Below, in pieces: positions 52,497-59,846 of a DNA stretch of 64,000 bases (positions are counted from its first letter, which is position 1; each line of letters opens with the position of its first letter). Source of the DNA: Lachnospiraceae bacterium (GTDB taxonomy: Bacteria; Bacillota; Clostridia; Lachnospirales; Lachnospiraceae); NCBI GenBank assembly GCA_900766915.1, contig CAAFXE010000218.1:1-64000 (forward strand), read 5' to 3'. Both the position numbers and the translations under genes were made by a program. The notes beneath the pieces were generated by a model. It worked only from the letters and a program-made list of their open reading frames with translations. It made no database searches and was not told the DNA's origin.

Positions 52497-53042
52497 TCAA
52501 TATGCTGTGACATAGTCAACCAGCGGTTTTATGGTACTTTGGTCCGAGAAATCAATCTGTTTTCCATAGGTATCCAGCATGAGACGGTCTTCATCAGACA
52601 GATCTTCATATCCTTTCTTTTTCATTGTCTGGCATAGCATCCCCATCATCATTCTGTGGACCGGGGATAATTTTCCATAATCAATGCCGCCTCTGAAATG
52701 GAACTGTTTCATATGATCAAACATATTCTTTGGTACTGCATTCGAAACACTGTTCTCAATATGCATCACATTTTTTTCCGATGTGGGATCAGCCAAACCA
52801 CAGGTAAATAAAATCAGCTTCTTATCACTGATTTGGGGATAGAACTTTACAAGCTGCTTCATTCCGCTGACTCCTCCGGCATAAAGACCTCCACCATGAA
52901 TCACTACATCGTAATTTTGCAGCATACCGGAAGTAATGCTTTTGATATCCTTTACTTCACAGGATAAGGCTTCTCCAATCCAGTGTGCATATTTTTGAGT
53001 ACTTCCGTATTTGGATGAATAAGTCACAATATATTTCATCAT
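52497..53042 (-). CDS. Flavodoxin-domain protein
   Basis: This is a 181-residue protein with the FMN phosphate loop near the start (VTYSSKYGSTQKYA) and IHGGGLYAGG as the next flavin loop. It resembles protoporphyrinogen-oxidase-like flavodoxins of Firmicutes rather than small electron carriers. It overlaps the MarR regulator upstream by four bases, which suggests the regulator controls it. The redox partner is unknown. Confidence 0.88.
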   Translation of the reverse strand: MMKYIVTYSSKYGSTQKYAHWIGEALSCEVKDIKSITSGMLQNYDVVIHGGGLYAGGVSGMKQLVKFYPQISDKKLILFTCGLADPTSEKNVMHIENSVSNAVPKNMFDHMKQFHFRGGIDYGKLSPVHRMMMGMLCQTMKKKGYEDLSDEDRLMLDTYGKQIDFSDQSTIKPLVDYVTAY

Positions 53043-53518
53043 TCTACCCGTCCTTTCAGTTCATCCACATTTTTATTCAGTCTGGTAAATACTGAGATTG
53101 CTGTAAGCAGTTCTTCTTTGCTGATATTTCCAAAAATCGACTCCATAGCCTGTTCACTCGGTCCATCATAATGTCTGCGAAATTCTATCGCTTTCTCTGT
53201 GAGCATGATGCGCTGCTTTCTCTTATCCGCAGTGTCTTTAGAAACTTTCACAAAGCCCTGTTTTTCCAGTTTAGACAGAATCTGCTTTGCATTCTGGTGA
53301 GAACACCCCAAAAGCTCCGCCATGTCTCTGATTGTCGGCGCGTCTTCAAATAGAGCCACACAGTTCATAAAGAAAATCTGCTTCCAGCTCAGTTCTTCAA
53401 ACATGTTATCTGCTGCTGCCTGAAAGCCGTTGTTAAAACGATTGATTAGCCCGATCAGATAATACGGTGCGCTTATTTTTTCGGTTGTGAGATTGCTTAC
53501 TGAAAAATCAAAGCTCAT
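53039..53518 (-). CDS. MarR-family transcriptional regulator
   Basis: This is a 159-residue protein with the winged helix in the middle: TIRDMAELLGCSHQNAKQILSK as the recognition helix-turn-helix, then LEKQGFVKVSKDTADKRKQRIMLT as the wing. Dimer helices lie at both ends. It overlaps the flavodoxin gene and most likely represses this pair. The AT-rich repeat AAGATGTTACCTATATTATACAAGATATTACCTATG just upstream (about 53542-53581) has two direct copies of AAGATRTTACCTAT and may be its operator. Confidence 0.9.
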   Translation of the reverse strand: MSFDFSVSNLTTEKISAPYYLIGLINRFNNGFQAAADNMFEELSWKQIFFMNCVALFEDAPTIRDMAELLGCSHQNAKQILSKLEKQGFVKVSKDTADKRKQRIMLTEKAIEFRRHYDGPSEQAMESIFGNISKEELLTAISVFTRLNKNVDELKGRVE

Positions 53519-53604
53519 TCATATTCTCCCCTTCAAAATTATCCAAGATGTTACCTATATTATACAAGATATTACCTATGTGTCAAGATGCAGTTACGTA
53601 AAAA

Positions 53605-53654
53605 GGCATACAAAACGCTTCCGGCCTTCTTTGTCGTGAAGTGTTTTGCATGCC
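53605..53654 (-). terminator. Long-stem hairpin after the XRE-pentad gene
   Basis: GGCATACAAAACGCTTC pairs with GAAGTGTTTTGCATGCC (53605-53621 and 53638-53654). T or A runs lie on both sides. It closely resembles the hairpin at 56621-56668. Confidence 0.75.
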
Positions 53655-53693
53655 TTTTATTCTGTGGCTTCTTCGCAGGTAAACTGTAAGTTA

Positions 53694-54509
53694 TCAATAA
53701 AAAAACAGCTTGATGATTTCTTTCGCCCACGAGAGATAAGACGGAACGATTGTATCAAGTAAATTCCTGACTGTGGTAATGTCCGCTTCGGTGAGTGTTC
53801 TTACGGTTATGTTCTGCGCAATAACTTCACTGCTTTTTTGATAAACACTTCCAATGGCTTGAGTATCACCTATGGCAATCATCGCTCTTGCATTGTCACC
53901 AAGAGCAAAATATTTTCCAACAGATAAATCACCCACAGAAAAATCACCAATTGCGATTGCACCAAGGGAAATGATACCTAAGCTGATTGCACCGGTCGCA
54001 AATACACCGATGGAAAAACAGCCTGCGGACAAAAGACCAAGTGCAAACAATCCGAGGGAAAGCAAACCAAGGGAAAACATGCCCATCGATAACACCCCTA
54101 TGGATAGCATGCCGAGGGATACTATTCCTTTTGCTTTAAGTCCTACTGCAATCACTCCACGGGCATTTAGCCCAACAGCAACAACCCCCCTTGCGTTCCT
54201 GCCAATATGCCACAAGGGCATACTCCATACTGTTTTTTCACTTTTTCTCTCACGAAAGTGCTTTCTGAAAAATAGGGGTTCCTCATTGAACTGATTCTTG
54301 CTGTCTGTTTCTTCTGTATCTTTGAGCATATAATCTAACGAGCAGTTGAATAACTCGCTCATCCGTATCAATTTGTCAGTTTCAGGATATGTAAGATTAC
54401 TTTCCCATTTACTGATTGCCTGTCTGGATACTCCAAGAACATCAGCAAGCTGTTCCTGTGTATAATTATTTTCTTTTCGTAGCTTTGATAATTTTTCGCC
54501 TAATGTCAT
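53694..54509 (-). CDS. XRE regulator fused to a 19-unit pentad-repeat domain
   Basis: This is a 271-residue protein. The N-terminal Cro/C1 helix-turn-helix (about 5-60) reads LSKLRKENNYTQEQLADVLG and then VSRQAISKWE. After a basic linker, residues 106-200 are an unbroken run of 19 five-residue units with Gly at the third place ([S/A]xG[L/V/I]x, for example SLGLL, SIGVL, ATGAI). A C-terminal helical tail follows. The repeat should form a parallel beta-solenoid or a membrane-associated sheet. The start at 54509 has GGGAGGA upstream. The partner is unknown. Confidence 0.82.
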   Translation of the reverse strand: MTLGEKLSKLRKENNYTQEQLADVLGVSRQAISKWESNLTYPETDKLIRMSELFNCSLDYMLKDTEETDSKNQFNEEPLFFRKHFRERKSEKTVWSMPLWHIGRNARGVVAVGLNARGVIAVGLKAKGIVSLGMLSIGVLSMGMFSLGLLSLGLFALGLLSAGCFSIGVFATGAISLGIISLGAIAIGDFSVGDLSVGKYFALGDNARAMIAIGDTQAIGSVYQKSSEVIAQNITVRTLTEADITTVRNLLDTIVPSYLSWAKEIIKLFFY

Positions 54510-54611
54510 AGTGCGTCCTCCCATCTGAACAACTTATTTTTATGAATGATACCTGTTTGATGTCTGAAAGACCACCATCATGAAAGTTCTAAATGTAATC
54601 TGCAGGTTGCA

Positions 54612-55364
54612 TTACTGGACATATGCATATTCAGAGAATATTTCAGCCAATAATTTATTTAACTCTTCCGCATTTCTCATCGGAAAATCGTGATTTGCCT
54701 TTGGAAGTATTATCGTCTTGCAATTTGGATTCTCAGAGAGCAAATCCAATGATGTCTTCATATCCTTCACTTCTTTGCTTCCACAAATAGCCAACATAGG
54801 AACATTGACCGTTCTATAAGCAGGTAGTTTTATCAAATCCAAAGTGTTGGCAAAAAAAGAGCGATATACCTGAGGTGTGATCTGTTTGGAATACGCAACC
54901 ATATACATTGTCTGTTTCTCTGTGAAATTCCAATATTTTCCCTGAAAATGCACCAGCCATCCCCAATGAAGCATTTTTGCAGACATGGATGCCATACTGC
55001 AGTACATCTTAATCGTACCGGGCTTTGGATTTACCCACGCACTTAAGAAAACAGCAAAACAAAACATTTCCGGATGCTCACTGACCAACATTACCGCAAT
55101 CTGTCCTCCCAGGGAATGTCCAATGACACCAATTTTTTCTTTATGCAGACCGGCAATCAACTCATAAAGCTCCTGTTTTGTCTTTTCCGGTTCATACACT
55201 ATATCTGCTGCCCTTCCGGCTCCGGGAAGATGTGGCACTACAAGGTGATATTTATCAGAAAAGCAATACTGTCGGCTAAATGTATCCAGAGCACCGGCAC
55301 CGTGTAGCAACAAAATTGTAGGATGATTTCTGTTTCCGTACTCGTCATAATAAATCATTTTCAT
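54612..55364 (-). CDS. Alpha/beta hydrolase
   Basis: This is a 250-residue soluble hydrolase. The nucleophile elbow is GHSLGG (about residues 82-87, Ser84), the oxyanion segment is LLLHGAGALDTF, and the last histidine is in KANHDFPM near 225, with an acid in ICGSKEVKD. All triad parts are present. Substrate unknown. The upstream region (55379-55409) contains TAGTC and GACTA flanking ACGTCCGTTGAC, similar to half of the TetR operator at 59606-59643. Confidence 0.88.
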   Translation of the reverse strand: MKMIYYDEYGNRNHPTILLLHGAGALDTFSRQYCFSDKYHLVVPHLPGAGRAADIVYEPEKTKQELYELIAGLHKEKIGVIGHSLGGQIAVMLVSEHPEMFCFAVFLSAWVNPKPGTIKMYCSMASMSAKMLHWGWLVHFQGKYWNFTEKQTMYMVAYSKQITPQVYRSFFANTLDLIKLPAYRTVNVPMLAICGSKEVKDMKTSLDLLSENPNCKTIILPKANHDFPMRNAEELNKLLAEIFSEYAYVQ

Positions 55365-55448
55365 CTTCTCCTATCAGTTAGTCTATAGACAGTATACGTC
55401 CGTTGACTATTTTATGGAAGACAGTTATAAAAATTATTAATTATCTTC

Positions 55449-55476
55449 TTGCATATTCCCGCTGTTTTTGTATAAT
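55449..55476 (+). promoter_or_regulatory. Promoter of the RelB/PIN pair
   Basis: TTGCAT (55449-55454) and TATAAT (55471-55476) are 16 bases apart, 57 bases before the antitoxin start. Confidence 0.6.
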
Positions 55477-55532
55477 ATAATTATCAAATTAAATAATTTC
55501 AAACACATATATCAAAAAAGAGGTTCACTTTT

Positions 55533-55832
55533 ATGGCACAGGCAACTTTTAGCATTCGTATGGACGAAACACTAAAAAAACAATTTGATTCTCTCTGTTC
55601 TGACTTTGGCATGAACGCAACCACAGCATTTAATATCTTTGCAAAGGCTGTAGTTCGTGAAAGAAAAATTCCTTTCGAGATTTATTCTCCGGCTGACGCC
55701 ACAAGAGATGAGGCAATATCTGCATTTTGGGAAATGCGTAAGATTGCAGAAGAAAACGGACTTCAAGATATGAGTCTCGACGATATTAATGCTGAGATTG
55801 AAGCTGTTCGTTCCGGAAAGCAGGTGAAATAA
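55533..55832 (+). CDS. RelB/DinJ-type antitoxin
   Basis: This is a 99-residue protein with a ribbon-helix-helix DNA-binding N-terminus (ATFSIRMDETLKKQFDSLCS, then FGMNATTAFNIFAKAVVRE), as in RelB/DinJ antitoxins. A helical C-terminal tail would bind the toxin. Its stop overlaps the start of the PIN gene by one base. It likely represses its own promoter. Confidence 0.9.
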   Translation: MAQATFSIRMDETLKKQFDSLCSDFGMNATTAFNIFAKAVVRERKIPFEIYSPADATRDEAISAFWEMRKIAEENGLQDMSLDDINAEIEAVRSGKQVK

Positions 55833-56242
55833 TGCAATATTTAGTTGTTATAGACACCAATGTAATTGTTTCAGCATTAATCTCCAAGCATACGGATGCA
55901 TCAACTGTACAAATATTCAACGCTATGCTGACCGGCCGCATTACTCCAGTGTACAATGATGAAATTCTTGCCGAGTATGGTGAAGTTCTTCGTCGCAAAA
56001 AATTCCATTTTCCAGAATCTACAATTCAGGCTACCATCAACTACATACGAAAATATGGTATCTTTTCGAACAGCCTTTCCACGGGAGAAAATCTGCCTGA
56101 TCCCAAGGATTTAGTCTTCTATGAGGTTTGTGTGGCAAAGCGCAACGAAGACTCCATGCTCGTCACCGGAAATATAAAACATTTTCCAATAAAACCATAT
56201 ATCGTTACACCAAATGAACTTTTAGAAATCATAAACAAATAA
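55832..56242 (+). CDS. PIN-domain toxin
   Basis: This is a 136-residue PIN-fold nuclease of the type annotated as putative toxin component. Asp8 in VIDTNVIVSAL, the Glu of NDEILAEYGEV, and later acids in NLPDPKDLVFYEV and KRNEDSMLVTGN supply the metal site. It is unusual in being paired with a RelB/DinJ-like antitoxin, a partner more often found with RelE/YafQ toxins. Translation is coupled to the antitoxin (TAATG). Confidence 0.88.
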   Translation: MQYLVVIDTNVIVSALISKHTDASTVQIFNAMLTGRITPVYNDEILAEYGEVLRRKKFHFPESTIQATINYIRKYGIFSNSLSTGENLPDPKDLVFYEVCVAKRNEDSMLVTGNIKHFPIKPYIVTPNELLEIINK

Positions 56243-56251
56243 TTTTCTTTT

Positions 56252-56341
56252 TCATTCAAACATTATTTTGATTGGTAGATATTTCACTTCCCACTCAATA
56301 ATTCTATCGGTAAATTTACTGATCATCATGATTCCCACAAT
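56252..56341 (-). pseudogene. C-terminal remnant of an XRE-membrane regulator (second copy)
   Basis: The frame reads IVGIMMISKFTDRIIEWEVKY and stops at 56252. It is clearly related to the C-terminus of the intact regulator at 56673-57185 and to the remnant at 50998-51054. It lies ten bases after the stop of a MATE remnant, the same order as in the first copy. Confidence 0.7.
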
Positions 56342-56350
56342 TTCGCAAAA

Positions 56351-56430
56351 TCATATAGAAGCCTCCAGACTCTGCATCCAATGTTTTTTTCGTAGCACAG
56401 GAAAGAGATATATCCCACATTTCCTCCACT
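56351..56430 (-). pseudogene. 3' remnant of a MATE transporter gene
   Basis: The end of the frame, RKKHWMQSLEASI, repeats RRRHWMQSLEASI of the intact MATE gene at 51057-52406. With one extra base, upstream EEC also aligns. Nothing of the remaining gene is left. Confidence 0.75.
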
Positions 56431-56562
56431 CGCCGCAATCCAGTCCTTGCTGATATTTTCGGTCGATTAGGCTATATGGAGCTTCAAGGCAGCGGATTTA
56501 GGAAGAAAATGTTGCGATTGCCCCCAATCATCTTGCGATTGAGGTTGCGATTGATAAACTGA
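56431..56562 (+). pseudogene. C-terminal remnant of an ATP-binding (AlbA_2/HATPase_c_4-type) protein
   Basis: The frame begins RRNPVLADIFGRLGYMELQG and continues SGFRKKM. This is the conserved GHKL G-box region of the putative DNA-binding/ATPase family often called AlbA_2-HATPase_c_4. No start codon or ribosome site precedes it. The tail includes three TTGCGATTG repeats (56512, 56533, 56545), typical of the degenerate ends of this family. It abuts the MATE remnant directly. Confidence 0.6.
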
Positions 56563-56620
56563 ACGCAAGCCAAGCTACGATTGCGAAGGCAAAAGCATAA
56601 CGATAATGCCCGTTATCAGC

Positions 56621-56668
56621 CATGCAAAAACCCTTCCGACGTTGTTTGTCATGAAGGGTTTTTGTATG
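56621..56668 (-). terminator. Hairpin terminator after the XRE-membrane regulator
   Basis: CAAAAACCCTTC (56625-56636) and GAAGGGTTTTTG (56653-56664) form a 12-base stem extended by CATG/TATG on the outside. It ends just before the regulator stop and resembles the hairpin at 53605-53654. Confidence 0.75.
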
Positions 56669-56672
56669 CCGA

Positions 56673-57185
56673 TTATTCAGATATGATATTATGTTTCACT
56701 TTCCACTCGACAATTCTGTCGGCATATTTGCTGGTCATGATTGCTCCAACCACAACCATTCCAAAAGAGATGCCTAAGGACATTCCTTTCACAAAATCAA
56801 AAAATTCCGATGTTTGATCCGGTCCGAAAAATAAAACAATTAAATAAAATGTAAAAGCAATGCAGCCGCCGATAAACAGATAATGCATTCTTCTGACTAT
56901 GATTATCCTGATGCCCTCTGTATACTCTGCTGCCTGCAGTAAGGTGTCCTTTAATTCTTCATCCATTGTCTCGCTTCTCCTTTCACCACGAAAGATTTCA
57001 TTCAAATCAACACTGTAGAAATCAGCAAGCTCAACAATCACAGACAGATCCGGCAGATTATTTCCGGTTTCCCATCTTGAAACAGTTCTTCGGGATACAC
57101 CGATCTGTTCGGCAAGCTGTTCCTGGGTAAGCTGCTTTTCCTGACGAAGCTCTTTTAAAAAACCTCCGATTTTTTGCTGATCCAT
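56673..57185 (-). CDS. XRE-family regulator with membrane helices
   Basis: This is a 170-residue protein. The N-terminal helix-turn-helix (about 5-60; LKELRQEKQLTQEQLAEQIG, VSRRTVSRWETGNNLPDLS) is followed by a linker and two membrane helices (about 101-121 and 136-155), then ADRIVEWKVKH. The start at 57185 has AAAGGAGG upstream. Membrane-bound XRE proteins often sense envelope stress and sit near exporters, here a TetR-ABC unit just upstream. Two decayed C-terminal copies lie nearby. Confidence 0.85.
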   Translation of the reverse strand: MDQQKIGGFLKELRQEKQLTQEQLAEQIGVSRRTVSRWETGNNLPDLSVIVELADFYSVDLNEIFRGERRSETMDEELKDTLLQAAEYTEGIRIIIVRRMHYLFIGGCIAFTFYLIVLFFGPDQTSEFFDFVKGMSLGISFGMVVVGAIMTSKYADRIVEWKVKHNIISE

Positions 57186-57299
57186 GGTTTTTTCCTCCTT
57201 TCGAGATGATGTTATCAAAATTGTCTGCCAAATAACAGGACATAAAGCGAGCAAAGCGATTTTCATGCGAAGACATGAAATGTCACATAAAAATTTCCT

Positions 57300-58085
57300 T
57301 TATCTAATATCCTTCCGCGTATATTTCATATAAGCGGCCACAATTCCAATCAGTCCTATGACAGTTCCAATGAGAATCAATGTAATATCCAGCTTCCCAT
57401 TCGTTACGATATCCGCACCTTCACAGTAACCGAAAGGTGTTATGTATTTTAAAAATTCAGCTGCATCTGTGATATTGGCAATGATATTTAAGAAATACAT
57501 AATCGTGGCAATCCCAAGCCCTATTCCTATGCTTCCCTTTCTTACAAAAGCAGAAATGCCAAAGCAGATACCGCCAAGTTCCAGCTGGAGAATGTAGTAC
57601 GCCAGGTGAAACAGATTCAGTTCCTTCCACGGGACTTCCTCACCAATCAATATCATGGAACCTGCGGAAAGGAGGTAGATAAGCAAGTTCATGGCTGTGA
57701 TCTGAAGGAACACTGCCAGCAGCTTTTCGGTTACAATACGCACACGGCTCACCGGATGGGTCAGTAGAAATTCCGCCGTTTTGTCCTTCTCCTCTTTACT
57801 GAGCATGCCCACTGCACAAAATGCTGCAAAGAATGCGCCTCCAAGACCCAGAATATTTCCGCACTCAATAGAATAGAATCCGATCAATGTACCAAAATTT
57901 AAGCGGTCCATTCCAAAAGCAGCGGTAAATGATCCCATAGAAGCAAATACATCATTGACCTCTTCCATCTGTCCCTTCATTTCAGGGAAGAGAAAAACAC
58001 AGATAGCAATCAAAAATCCAATAGACGCCGTCCAGATCCAAAAAGAAATATTTCCCTGTCTCAGTTCATGTTTTACGATGGTCAT
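57300..58085 (-). CDS. ABC exporter permease
   Basis: This is a 261-residue membrane protein with six helices and no nucleotide-binding domain, of the ABC-2 type. Conserved LLTHPVSRVRIVTEKLLAVFLQ lies between helices 2 and 3 (about 110-131). It overlaps the ATPase gene by four bases and forms the channel of the exporter. The cargo is unknown; drugs or antimicrobial peptides are typical for such TetR-ABC units. Confidence 0.88.
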   Translation of the reverse strand: MTIVKHELRQGNISFWIWTASIGFLIAICVFLFPEMKGQMEEVNDVFASMGSFTAAFGMDRLNFGTLIGFYSIECGNILGLGGAFFAAFCAVGMLSKEEKDKTAEFLLTHPVSRVRIVTEKLLAVFLQITAMNLLIYLLSAGSMILIGEEVPWKELNLFHLAYYILQLELGGICFGISAFVRKGSIGIGLGIATIMYFLNIIANITDAAEFLKYITPFGYCEGADIVTNGKLDITLILIGTVIGLIGIVAAYMKYTRKDIR

Positions 58086-58963
58086 ACATTTTCACCTGCC
58101 TTTTCATAATAATGCATAAAGATTTCTTCCAGATCCGGCTCAGAAACAGACAGATCCAAAACAGTTCCTGCGGAAAGTGTCTGTAAGAGACTGTTCATAT
58201 CACCGCTGTAAAGAAAGCTTACCGAACCATTCTCATCCTTTCTGTCACGAATGCCTTCAAGACCGGTAAGATCCACACTGCCCTGCAGAGTGATTCGTTT
58301 TGCATTGGTTTTCGACAATTCCTCCACCCGGTCACAGGCAATGATTTGTCCCTCCCGGATAATTGCTGCACGGGTACAGTTTTTCTGAATTTCAGAAAGG
58401 ACATGGCTGGACATGAATACAGTCGTCCCTGCCTGGTTCCGTTCCCTGATGATCTCAAAAAATTCCCGCTGCATGAGAGGATCAAGTCCTCCGGTGGGCT
58501 CATCAAGAATCAGAAGCCTTGGATTGCTTTGAAGGACACAGACAATGGCAACCTTCTTTCGATTTCCAAAGGATAACTCTTCCACCTTCCTGGATATATC
58601 AAGCTCCAGTCTTTCACATAGCAGCTTTGCCTCCCGGCTGCAGTTTTTCTTTCTTAGATCTGCGGAGAATTTTAAAATATCCTTCACCTTCATGCCCGAA
58701 TAAAAAACCGCCTCGGAAGGGAGATATCCGACTTCCTTAAGAATTGCTTCCTTATCCTTTGCAATGTCATTTCCAAAAATTCTGGCACTGCCGGAGGTTG
58801 GGGAAATCAGTCCCAACAACGTACGGATGGTTGTTGATTTTCCCGCACCGTTTGGTCCGATAAACCCAAAAAATTCTCCCTCATCTACAGCCAGATCAAG
58901 GCCGGTAATCCCTCTTGCCTTTCCATAATATTTTGTCAGATTGGTCGTTTTGATTGCTTCCAT
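58082..58963 (-). CDS. ABC exporter ATP-binding protein
   Basis: This is a 293-residue ATPase with Walker A GPNGAGKST (36-44), signature LSFGNRKKV (about 133), Walker B RLLILDEPTGGLDP and the H-loop SSHVLSE. A C-terminal extension (about 215-293) is shared with DrrA/BcrA-like exporters. It starts four bases after the TetR gene. The TetR repressor and its operator lie directly upstream. Confidence 0.93.
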   Translation of the reverse strand: MEAIKTTNLTKYYGKARGITGLDLAVDEGEFFGFIGPNGAGKSTTIRTLLGLISPTSGSARIFGNDIAKDKEAILKEVGYLPSEAVFYSGMKVKDILKFSADLRKKNCSREAKLLCERLELDISRKVEELSFGNRKKVAIVCVLQSNPRLLILDEPTGGLDPLMQREFFEIIRERNQAGTTVFMSSHVLSEIQKNCTRAAIIREGQIIACDRVEELSKTNAKRITLQGSVDLTGLEGIRDRKDENGSVSFLYSGDMNSLLQTLSAGTVLDLSVSEPDLEEIFMHYYEKAGENV

Positions 58964-58967
58964 ACCT

Positions 58968-59585
58968 TTACGACTCCTCCTTTCTAAGATAAATGCTTTT
59001 CCAAAAATTTATCAGTTTTGTAAAGTCTTTTTCCATTTGTTCCATATCGGGATTCCCCCGCTGCATCATTTCCCAGAGATACCCTTCCGATGCCCAGTAC
59101 ATTTCCCGGTACATCATGGGAATATCAAGACCGGGGATAAACTGCCTTGGATCCAAATTGAGCCTTGTCCTGTCGGCTTTGAGGTTAAAATATTTATGAT
59201 AGCTTTCCTGTATAGCGGCAGAAATCTCCGGGTCCTTTTCATAAAATGCCTTGAGTACAAAGTTACCCACGTCCGGGTACAGCCTGATGATCTCCATCTT
59301 CGCCCGCATCCCACGTTCCATGCTCTCAAAAAGCTCCTGCTGTTCATAACACCCATATCGTGTTAAATATTCAATGGTTGTTTCTGCACAGTTTTCCCAC
59401 AGGTAGAGATACAACTCTTTTTTGTTATGAAAATAGTGAAACAACAGGGATTTACTGATTCCGGCAGCATCGGCGATTTCACTCATAGGACTGTTCTTAT
59501 AGGAATTTTGGGAAAACACCCGATATCCGGCATTCAAAATTGCCTGCTGCTTTTCCATCGGCAGGGAAAAGAACCTTTCGTTCAT
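58968..59585 (-). CDS. TetR-family repressor of the ABC exporter
   Basis: This is a 205-residue protein. The N-terminal helix-turn-helix (about 15-50; VFSQNSYKNSPMSEIADAAG, ISKSLLFHYFHNKKELYLYL) is typical for TetR. The ligand domain is helical and variable. The start at 59585 has TATGGAGG eight bases upstream. It is the first gene of the exporter operon, with a 12-base inverted repeat in front, so autoregulation is expected. Confidence 0.9.
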   Translation of the reverse strand: MNERFFSLPMEKQQAILNAGYRVFSQNSYKNSPMSEIADAAGISKSLLFHYFHNKKELYLYLWENCAETTIEYLTRYGCYEQQELFESMERGMRAKMEIIRLYPDVGNFVLKAFYEKDPEISAAIQESYHKYFNLKADRTRLNLDPRQFIPGLDIPMMYREMYWASEGYLWEMMQRGNPDMEQMEKDFTKLINFWKSIYLRKEES

Positions 59586-59605
59586 AATCAAAACCTCCAT
59601 AAACC

Positions 59606-59643
59606 AAATCGGTCAACTACATTGTACGTGCGTTGACCGATTT
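59606..59643. promoter_or_regulatory. TetR operator
   Basis: AAATCGGTCAAC (59606-59617) and GTTGACCGATTT (59632-59643) form a perfect 12-base inverted repeat with a 14-base centre, 21 bases upstream of the tetR start. The centre includes TACAAT on the minus strand, a fair -10 box. Confidence 0.75.
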
Positions 59644-59780
59644 TGAGAAGACCCTTGTTTATCTTATATGTTATTTTTCCAAACACACTGCTGCCACTGA
59701 CGAAAAAAATTTTTCCTGGTTTCATATCGTCTCTTCTTGAGAAATAACTTCTCAACATGCATTCTCCCTTTCCGACAGCC

Positions 59781-59809
59781 TTGAAAAATAAGGAAGACTA
59801 TATTATAAT
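59781..59809 (+). promoter_or_regulatory. Promoter of the folate operon
   Basis: TTGAAA (59781-59786) and TATAAT (59804-59809) are exactly 17 bases apart. The folC ATG follows 37 bases later. Confidence 0.8.
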
Positions 59810-59846
59810 ATGATAATCAATTTACGTGTGAAAAGATCGGAGTATT

